From NCBI GenBank assembly GCA_903913175.1, contig CAIWKF010000023.1, positions 1 through 10,887 of the forward strand: a stretch of DNA of 10,887 nucleotides, given 5' to 3'. Positions 6,421 to 10,887 of this stretch are shown piece after piece (position 1 is the stretch's first letter; the number at the start of each line of letters is the position of its first letter). The DNA comes from Candidatus Staskawiczbacteria bacterium (GTDB taxonomy: Bacteria; Patescibacteriota; Minisyncoccia; Minisyncoccales; Staskawiczbacteraceae). The position numbers and the translations under genes are program-made. The notes under the pieces are model-generated. The model did not search any database. It was not told where the DNA came from and saw nothing but the letters and a program-made list of their open reading frames with translations.

Positions 6421-6449
6421 TTTACTTATATTGGTTTTTCTGATAGAAT
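6421..6449 (+). promoter_or_regulatory. Promoter of tRNA-Ile
   Basis: TTTACT (6421-6426), a 17-bp spacer and an extended -10, TGATAGAAT (TG at 6441-6442, TAGAAT 6444-6449). Transcription would start near 6456, leaving about 7 nt of 5' leader for RNase P. A second TATAAT at 6457-6462 abuts the tRNA and is too close to act as its -10. Confidence 0.55.
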
Positions 6450-6462
6450 TGGAATATATAAT

Positions 6463-6537
6463 GGGCGCGTAGTTCAGTGGTAGAACGCTGTCCTGATAAG
6501 ACAGAGGTCGAAGGTTCGATTCCTTCCGCGCCCACCA
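6463..6537 (+). tRNA. tRNA-Ile (anticodon GAT)
   Basis: A complete cloverleaf of 75 nt. Acceptor stem GGGCGCG/CGCGCCC, D arm GTTC/GAAC with a 7-base loop, anticodon stem CTGTC/GACAG. The anticodon loop is CTGATAA with GAT at 6495-6497, the variable loop is 5 nt, and the T arm is GAAGG-TTCGATT-CCTTC. Discriminator A and CCA (6535-6537) are genome-encoded. It reads AUU and AUC. Position 36 is U, so this tRNA should carry t6A37 rather than be a substrate of the neighbouring MiaA/MiaB. Confidence 0.98.
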
Positions 6538-6550
6538 AATAAAAAATTTT

Positions 6551-6608
6551 AATACATAAAAAAAACCCATGACTTTGCCATGGGTTCTGATTTATGTATT
6601 TTTTTTAA
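6551..6608. terminator. Bidirectional intrinsic terminator
   Basis: Inner stem AACCCATG (6564-6571) with CATGGGTT (6579-6586) around a 7-base loop. An outer stem AATACATAAA (6551-6560) pairs with TTTATGTATT (6591-6600). On the plus strand it is followed by a run of T (6599-6606), ending the tRNA transcript. On the minus strand the inner hairpin is followed directly by eight T (complement of 6558-6565), ending the convergent gene at 6630-7160. Confidence 0.85.
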
Positions 6609-6629
6609 TAAAAAGGTCTTCAGTCTCGC

Positions 6630-7160
6630 CTACCCCTTTTCATTGAGTTCCTCCAACACATCGTCTTCGTCAAATTCTTTCCTATATTCATCAACTTGAC
6701 GAACTGGCCAAATTGATATTATATTTTTCATTCTATATTTAGAAATTTCATCTGTTTTTGTGTTCATTGTCATAAGAACATGAGCATAGACAGCATCGTT
6801 GTAAATTCTAACCAGGCCGTCAGCAACGCGTTCTGACCTCAATTCACAAAAATAGCACTGCCCTCCTTTATAATCTATTCCACAAAAACGAACAAAGATG
6901 TCTTCTGGAAGTGCAAAAATTATTATTTCATCCAAAGCCATTGCAAAGGCTTTTTCCGCTCGTTTTTTGTTAGGATCAATTGTATTTAATTCCCTAAAAT
7001 TCTCGGCAGTCTTTCTAATAAAAAAAATGCCAAAAATAATTGCACTTATTCCCGCTAATGCAGTAATAAAATCTGGAGACTCCCGATTAAACCCTGCATA
7101 AAGCCACAAAGTGCCCATAACAACTGCTAAAACCCCAAAAAACAAGTAAACAGACTTCAT
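6630..7160 (-). CDS. Small two-helix membrane protein of unknown function
   Basis: 176 residues; I do not recognise a family. Two hydrophobic helices near the N-terminus (about 3-22 and 31-49) are joined by a short loop with N, R and D. A soluble domain of about 125 residues follows, probably cytoplasmic since RKTAENFRELN follows helix 2 (positive-inside rule). That domain has three cysteines (FCGIDYKGGQCYFCELRSER, the last two spaced CxxC), mixed alpha/beta character and a very acidic tail (EFDEDDVLEELNE). Unlike its neighbours it has a strong Shine-Dalgarno, AAGGAGAG (complement of 7166-7173), well spaced from the ATG. It is a monocistronic unit with promoter and terminator. I see no evidence for a specific role; the C and CxxC could suggest metal binding, but this is only a guess. 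Confidence 0.75.
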   Translation of the reverse strand: MKSVYLFFGVLAVVMGTLWLYAGFNRESPDFITALAGISAIIFGIFFIRKTAENFRELNTIDPNKKRAEKAFAMALDEIIIFALPEDIFVRFCGIDYKGGQCYFCELRSERVADGLVRIYNDAVYAHVLMTMNTKTDEISKYRMKNIISIWPVRQVDEYRKEFDEDDVLEELNEKG

Positions 7161-7234
7161 TTTCGCTCTCCTTTTTTGTTTGGCTATTTAACTCGGAACA
7201 CCCGAATCAAAATCGCCTTTTAAGACCTGCCTAA

Positions 7235-7262
7235 ATATTACCATAAATTTATACTGTGTCAA
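7235..7262 (-). promoter_or_regulatory. Promoter of the small membrane protein gene
   Basis: On the minus strand, a perfect -35 TTGACA (7262-7257), 16-bp spacer and -10 TAATAT (7240-7235). A second TTGACA lies directly upstream (7268-7263) and could pair with TATGGT (7245-7240) at 17 bp. Start near 7228, leaving a leader of about 68 nt that carries the Shine-Dalgarno. Confidence 0.6.
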
Positions 7263-7274
7263 TGTCAAAAGGTA

Positions 7275-7303
7275 TTTATATTATTCACAAAATAAGATAC
7301 AAT
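7275..7303 (+). promoter_or_regulatory. Possible promoter of thrS
   Basis: TTTATA (7275-7280), 17-bp spacer, TACAAT (7298-7303), giving a leader of about 40 nt before ATG 7351. The region is very AT-rich, so other -10-like hexamers exist. I see no T-box or other recognisable leader control element, and no Shine-Dalgarno before thrS. Confidence 0.4.
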
Positions 7304-7350
7304 ATATAAATATAACATTTAGTAAATATACATTAAATTCTACAAAAAAT

Positions 7351-9102
7351 ATGAAAAAAATTGAAATGTCGCAAATAGAAAAAGTTAGACATTCACTCTC
7401 ACATTTAATGACTATGGCAATTTTGGAAATTTATCCAAAAGCTAGTTTAGGTGTTGGCCCAATAATTGAAAATGGCTTTTATCAAGATTATGATTTACCA
7501 CAAGCTATTACTCCCGATATTTTACCAAAGTTAGAAAAAAAAATGCGTGAATTAATTGCGCAGGATCTTAAATTTAAAAAGCATAATGTGGAATTTAAAG
7601 ATGCGCTTAAACTTTACAAAAAAGATATTTACAAAACCGAGCTTATAAAAGATTTAAAGAAAAAAGGTGAAAAAAAAGTAAGTTTTTATTTGTCTGGTAG
7701 TTTTGATAACTTATGTGCTGGGCCTCACATTACAAGCGCCAAAGAAATCAATGCTGATGGATTTAAATTAACTAAAATTGCTGGCGCTTATTGGAAGGGG
7801 GACGAAAAAAATAAAATGCTTACCAGAATTTATGGCTTGGCATTTGCCACTAAAGAAGAATTACAAAATTTTGTTAAAATGCAAGAAGAAGCTGAGAAAC
7901 GCGACCACCGAAAACTTGGTGCAACTTTAAAATTGTTTACAATTTCTGACTTAGTTGGAGCTGGTCTTCCATTATTGCAGCCAAAAGGCATGATTTTACG
8001 CAATGAAATTGAAAACTATTTGTGGGATTTACACAAAAATAAAGGTTACCAGCGCGTTTGGACTCCGCACATTACAAAAAAAGGTTTATACGAAACATCT
8101 GGTCATGCGGCTAAATTTGGAGATGAAATTTTTAAAGTAAAGGGTGGAGAAGAAGATTTTTTTATGAAGCCTATGAATTGTCCACACCACATGCAAATTT
8201 TTTGTGATAACCAATTTTCTTACCGCGATATGCCAGTTCGATACTTTGAACCAGCCACTGTTTATAGATATGAGAAAGCTGGGCAGTTATCTGGTCTTAC
8301 CCGCGTCAGAGCCATCACCCAAGATGACGGTCATTTATTTTGCAGGGTTTCGCAAATTTCACAAGAAGTTAGTACTATTGTAGAAATCATTAAAGCATTT
8401 TACACCACTATGAACATGCTAGATGGCTACTGGGTACGCCTTTCAGTAAGAGGCAAAGACAAATCATTGTATTTGGGTAAAGATGATGTCTGGAAAAAAG
8501 CCGAAGAAGCTCTTGAACAAACAGCTAAAGAAAATAATTTAAACTATAGGCGAGTAGAAGGCGAAGCAGCGTTTTATGGTCCAAAACTAGATTTTATGTT
8601 TAAAGATGCAATTGGCAGAGAATGGCAATTAGCAACCATTCAGTGTGATTTTAATTTACCAGAAAGATTTAAGCTTTCATTTATAAATGAAGACGGGCAA
8701 GAAGAGCGCCCAGTAGTTATTCACAGAGCCATTTCTGGATCTTTAGAAAGATTTATGGGTATTATGATTGAACATTATGCAGGAGCTTTTCCAGTATGGC
8801 TTTCTCCAGTGCAAGTGGCAATTATTCCAATTTCAGAAAAACATTTAGAATATGCAGAAAAAATTAAGAAACAATTACAAGAAAATAATATTAGAGCAGA
8901 ATTAAGAGATGAAGCAGAAACATTGGGCAAAAAAATACGAACTGCAGAAATGCAAAAAACTCCATATTTATTAATTATGGGTGACAAAGAAATTACTGCA
9001 AATACCGTAGCAGTTAGAGAAAGAAGCAAAGGTGACGCTGGTGCCACTAGTCTTGAGAGTTTTATAGAAAAAATTAAAGAAGAAATAAAAAGTAAGAAAT
9101 AA
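7351..9102 (+). CDS. thrS: Threonyl-tRNA synthetase lacking the TGS domain
   Basis: Class II synthetase that attaches Thr to tRNA-Thr. 583 residues against about 640 for the E. coli enzyme. The missing part is the N-terminal TGS (N1) domain: the protein opens almost directly with the editing domain. The editing centre is intact: H14 and H18 in RHSLSHL, C122 and H126 in LCAGPH, then AGAYWKGD and LTRIYGLAF. Catalytic core: zinc ligands C277 (MNCPHH), H328 (QDDGHLF) and H458 (VIHRAI). Motif 2 Arg306 lies in YRYEKAG, with LTRVRAITQDD after it. Motif 3 is GSLERFMGIMIEHYAG (463-478). A C-terminal anticodon-binding domain (about 485-583) includes LLIMGDKE and NTVAVRER. The upstream 190 bases hold promoters rather than a lost TGS. 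It is followed after 4 nt by the next gene, so probably co-transcribed. Confidence 0.96.
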   Translation: MKKIEMSQIEKVRHSLSHLMTMAILEIYPKASLGVGPIIENGFYQDYDLPQAITPDILPKLEKKMRELIAQDLKFKKHNVEFKDALKLYKKDIYKTELIKDLKKKGEKKVSFYLSGSFDNLCAGPHITSAKEINADGFKLTKIAGAYWKGDEKNKMLTRIYGLAFATKEELQNFVKMQEEAEKRDHRKLGATLKLFTISDLVGAGLPLLQPKGMILRNEIENYLWDLHKNKGYQRVWTPHITKKGLYETSGHAAKFGDEIFKVKGGEEDFFMKPMNCPHHMQIFCDNQFSYRDMPVRYFEPATVYRYEKAGQLSGLTRVRAITQDDGHLFCRVSQISQEVSTIVEIIKAFYTTMNMLDGYWVRLSVRGKDKSLYLGKDDVWKKAEEALEQTAKENNLNYRRVEGEAAFYGPKLDFMFKDAIGREWQLATIQCDFNLPERFKLSFINEDGQEERPVVIHRAISGSLERFMGIMIEHYAGAFPVWLSPVQVAIIPISEKHLEYAEKIKKQLQENNIRAELRDEAETLGKKIRTAEMQKTPYLLIMGDKEITANTVAVRERSKGDAGATSLESFIEKIKEEIKSKK

Positions 9103-9106
9103 AAAT

Positions 9107-10741
9107 ATGCAAGAAATTACTCAAGCTACAAAAGAATTAATTGCAAAATATTCATCTTGGAAAGCTTCTTTAAGACCCAAAGAAGGTGTTTCTACTATTC
9201 ATGTAGATGAGGTTGCTTCTAAAGTAGCAGCTTTATATGAACAAATAAGAACAGTGGTTGATTGGCAAGAAGAACATCTAATGAGAAGAAGCGCTGTTAT
9301 ACGAAAACTCAAAATGCGTCTTGCAGATTTAGATTTAAAAAGTTCTAACGAATTTTCTGTAGGACAAGAAATTGCCGAGCCATTAATTTTTGAATTAATT
9401 AGAGGTGGTCACTTCCCAAACGACACAATTGGAGAAATAAAAATTCAGGAAGTCCAGAAAATAATAAATAAATATATATTTATTCTTAAAAATAGCCCAG
9501 AAAATGAAAATGGTAAGGCAGGATTACAATTTTTTAATTGGCTAATTGAAATCTTGGCTTGTGAAATAGAAGAGTGTTTAGCTCCTGCAATCAGAGAAAC
9601 AGCTTTAATTGATTACATGTTTTCTGCTATGAAAGAAAGAATAAAAGTTAGTGAACGAATTTTTGCACTTAATATTTTAAAAAAAGAAGACACAGACCTT
9701 CAAATTTATATTGCAATTCAACAAGCACTTTTTAAATTTGATAAACCAATAACAAGTTATAATCTTATAAAATATAAATATCCTGTTTGGAAAAATGCCG
9801 ATAAAGAAACAATTATAAAAATTTCTGAAAATATTTTTAAAATCTGGAATAAAATTGAAAAAGATTTGGCTCAACCTATTTTAAAAAAGTTTTATACTGT
9901 TTGTGAAAAATATGATACGCCATACTTATTGATAGGAGATATTTTATCAACAGAAAATTTACAGGAAATAACAAAAGAATTATCAATGCCAGAAAAATTA
10001 GAAGCCTTAATACGAACCAACTATAAGACAAGGCTTTCTACTCTAAAAGCTAGGCTAAAAAGGGCTGCAATTTATTCAACCATATCAATTTTTGTTACCA
10101 AAATTCTTTCATTGCTTGCTTTAGAGGTAATAGTAGCAAAATTATTTTTAAAAGGTGATTTAAACTATATTTTACTTCTTTTTGATATTTTAATTCCAAC
10201 TGTTTTAATGTTTATTTTGGTGGCAACCATAAAACCACCATCAGAAAAAAATTTAACCATAGTTGTTATGGAAACAATGAAAATTATCTTTAAAAAAGAA
10301 AAACAAGATGTTTATGAAATAAAAGCACCAAAAAATAGAGGATCTTTCACTAAATTTATTGTTTCATTCTTTTATTTAACTGGTACCTTTATTTCTTTTG
10401 GATTAGTTTTTTGGATTTTTTATTCATTTAAGTTTCCAATTACATCAATAATTATAAATATCTTATTTATTGCCTTAATTTTATTTGCTGGTATGGCTAT
10501 TAGAACCAGATCTCGTGAATTATCTGTAGAAGATGAAAATGAAGGATTTTTAAGCTTTATTTCAGATATTTTACTTTTACCAATTGCGGGACTTGGTAGA
10601 TGGATGTCTAAAAAATGGAAGAAATACAATGCTTTTGCTGCCTTTTTTAACGCCTTAATTGATATGCCTTTTTCTGTGTTTATTGAATTTATTGAAAAAT
10701 GGCGCTACTTTATAAAAGAGAAAAAAGAAGACATCAGATAA
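9107..10741 (+). CDS. Multi-pass membrane protein of unknown function
   Basis: 544 residues, not assigned to a family. Residues 1-310 are soluble and mostly helical. They are charged, with several amphipathic stretches, and lack a signal peptide, so this half is probably cytoplasmic. Four hydrophobic helices follow at about 321-347, 353-375, 414-439 and 443-464, and a fifth weaker hydrophobic stretch (about 483-498, ISDILLLPIAGLGRWM) precedes a basic patch KKWKK. The tail (500-544) is amphipathic and basic. The start lies 4 nt after the thrS stop and no ribosome-binding site is seen, so translational coupling to thrS is likely. Base composition is even more AT-rich than thrS, as is common in membrane proteins. 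No enzymatic motif was recognised. The co-transcription with thrS may be incidental. Confidence 0.8.
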   Translation: MQEITQATKELIAKYSSWKASLRPKEGVSTIHVDEVASKVAALYEQIRTVVDWQEEHLMRRSAVIRKLKMRLADLDLKSSNEFSVGQEIAEPLIFELIRGGHFPNDTIGEIKIQEVQKIINKYIFILKNSPENENGKAGLQFFNWLIEILACEIEECLAPAIRETALIDYMFSAMKERIKVSERIFALNILKKEDTDLQIYIAIQQALFKFDKPITSYNLIKYKYPVWKNADKETIIKISENIFKIWNKIEKDLAQPILKKFYTVCEKYDTPYLLIGDILSTENLQEITKELSMPEKLEALIRTNYKTRLSTLKARLKRAAIYSTISIFVTKILSLLALEVIVAKLFLKGDLNYILLLFDILIPTVLMFILVATIKPPSEKNLTIVVMETMKIIFKKEKQDVYEIKAPKNRGSFTKFIVSFFYLTGTFISFGLVFWIFYSFKFPITSIIINILFIALILFAGMAIRTRSRELSVEDENEGFLSFISDILLLPIAGLGRWMSKKWKKYNAFAAFFNALIDMPFSVFIEFIEKWRYFIKEKKEDIR

Positions 10742-10777
10742 CAAAATAAAAAAATCCGCTTAATTGATCTGTACCCC

Positions 10778-10807
10778 AAAAAGTGGACACGAAAGTGTCT
10801 GCTTTTT
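10778..10807 (+). terminator. Hairpin at the IS end, possible terminator and read-through barrier
   Basis: A 13-bp stem, 10778-10790 with 10795-10807 (two G-U), closed by a GAAA tetraloop (10791-10794). The 3' arm ends in five T. It overlaps the terminal repeat and lies before the transposase promoter. It may end the thrS-membrane protein transcript, for which no other terminator is visible, and shield the transposase from outside transcription. Confidence 0.55.
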
Positions 10808-10834
10808 GTATTTGGAAGGTAGATAAGGTAGAAT
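10806..10834 (+). promoter_or_regulatory. Possible transposase promoter
   Basis: TTGTAT (10806-10811), 17-bp spacer and TAGAAT (10829-10834). The -35 is weak and touches the last two bases of the hairpin arm. The start would be near 10841, about 27 nt before the ATG. Confidence 0.35.
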
Positions 10835-10867
10835 AATTATCATTAATACAAACAACCAAAAAATAAT

Positions 10868-10887
10868 ATGAGTAAAAGAAGATTCAC
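10868..10887 (+). CDS. Transposase OrfA, first codons only (partial)
   Basis: ATG at 10868 followed by S-K-R-R-F and an incomplete Thr codon, then the window ends. The peptide MSKRRFT and its place inside an IS3-like end suggest the helix-turn-helix OrfA of an IS3-family element, which is normally followed by a frameshifted OrfB integrase. Seven residues alone cannot prove it. Confidence 0.45.

Larger units (their letters stand above)
10770..10887 (+). mobile_element. Left end of an IS3-like insertion sequence (cut by window edge)
   Basis: Begins 28 bases after the preceding stop with TGTACCCCAAAAAGTGGACA, the type of terminal repeat seen in IS3-family elements (TG at the tip, CCCC, AAAAGTGGAC). 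It is followed by a promoter-like pair and an ATG reading MSKRRFT, like the start of an IS3 OrfA. The right end and target duplication lie outside the window. Confidence 0.65.

Noticed and set aside
6457..6462. TATAAT directly before the tRNA
   Set aside because: As a -10 it would start transcription inside the acceptor stem; the extended TAGAAT at 6444-6449 fits better.
6463..6537. tRNA-Ile as a substrate of the adjacent MiaA/MiaB
   Set aside because: MiaA/MiaB need A36-A37; this tRNA has U36.
7351..7700. Frameshifted or lost TGS sequence upstream of thrS
   Set aside because: The upstream 190 bases are AT-rich with divergent promoters, and I recognise no TGS remnant.

Overview
The window reads as a bacterial chromosome fragment. 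It is AT-rich, uses the standard code (TAA, TAG and TGA all serve as stops) and is densely packed with short housekeeping genes. Several traits fit a Candidate Phyla Radiation (Patescibacteria) bacterium: Shine-Dalgarno sequences are mostly absent, ThrRS lacks a TGS domain, DnaE is compact and PHP-containing, and small membrane proteins of unknown function are present. That placement is inference from style, not from a marker tree.

Layout. (1) 23-736, minus: rnhB (ribonuclease HII), divergent from dnaE. (2) 895-4089, plus: dnaE (DNA polymerase III alpha), followed by a clear intrinsic terminator. (3) 4154-6399, plus: miaB and miaA, overlapping by 31 nt, which together make the ms2i6A37 modification of tRNAs. 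(4) 6463-6537, plus: tRNA-Ile(GAT) with encoded CCA and its own promoter. (5) A terminator hairpin at 6551-6608 that works on both strands and separates the tRNA from a convergent small membrane protein gene (6630-7160, minus). (6) 7351-10741, plus: thrS and, 4 nt later, a 544-residue multi-pass membrane protein of unknown function. (7) From 10770 to the edge: the left end of an IS3-like insertion sequence with the first codons of its transposase.

The genes serve DNA replication and repair, tRNA modification, and tRNA supply and charging. No dedicated defence or metabolic system is visible.

The most unusual signal is a set of short repetitive or palindromic DNA pieces placed inside, or directly in front of, conserved housekeeping genes while keeping reading frames open. 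Two diverged copies of one 70-75 bp palindromic element occur. One is translated within rnhB and the other fills the dnaE leader. Their terminal inverted repeats match and show one compensatory base-pair change. In addition there are a 36-bp palindrome in rnhB, a 27-bp palindrome in miaA, a heptanucleotide tandem repeat in miaB and a decanucleotide ATTCGNGAAT repeat in miaB. This resembles the Rickettsia palindromic elements in principle: small selfish or structural repeats tolerated as extra peptide segments in essential proteins.
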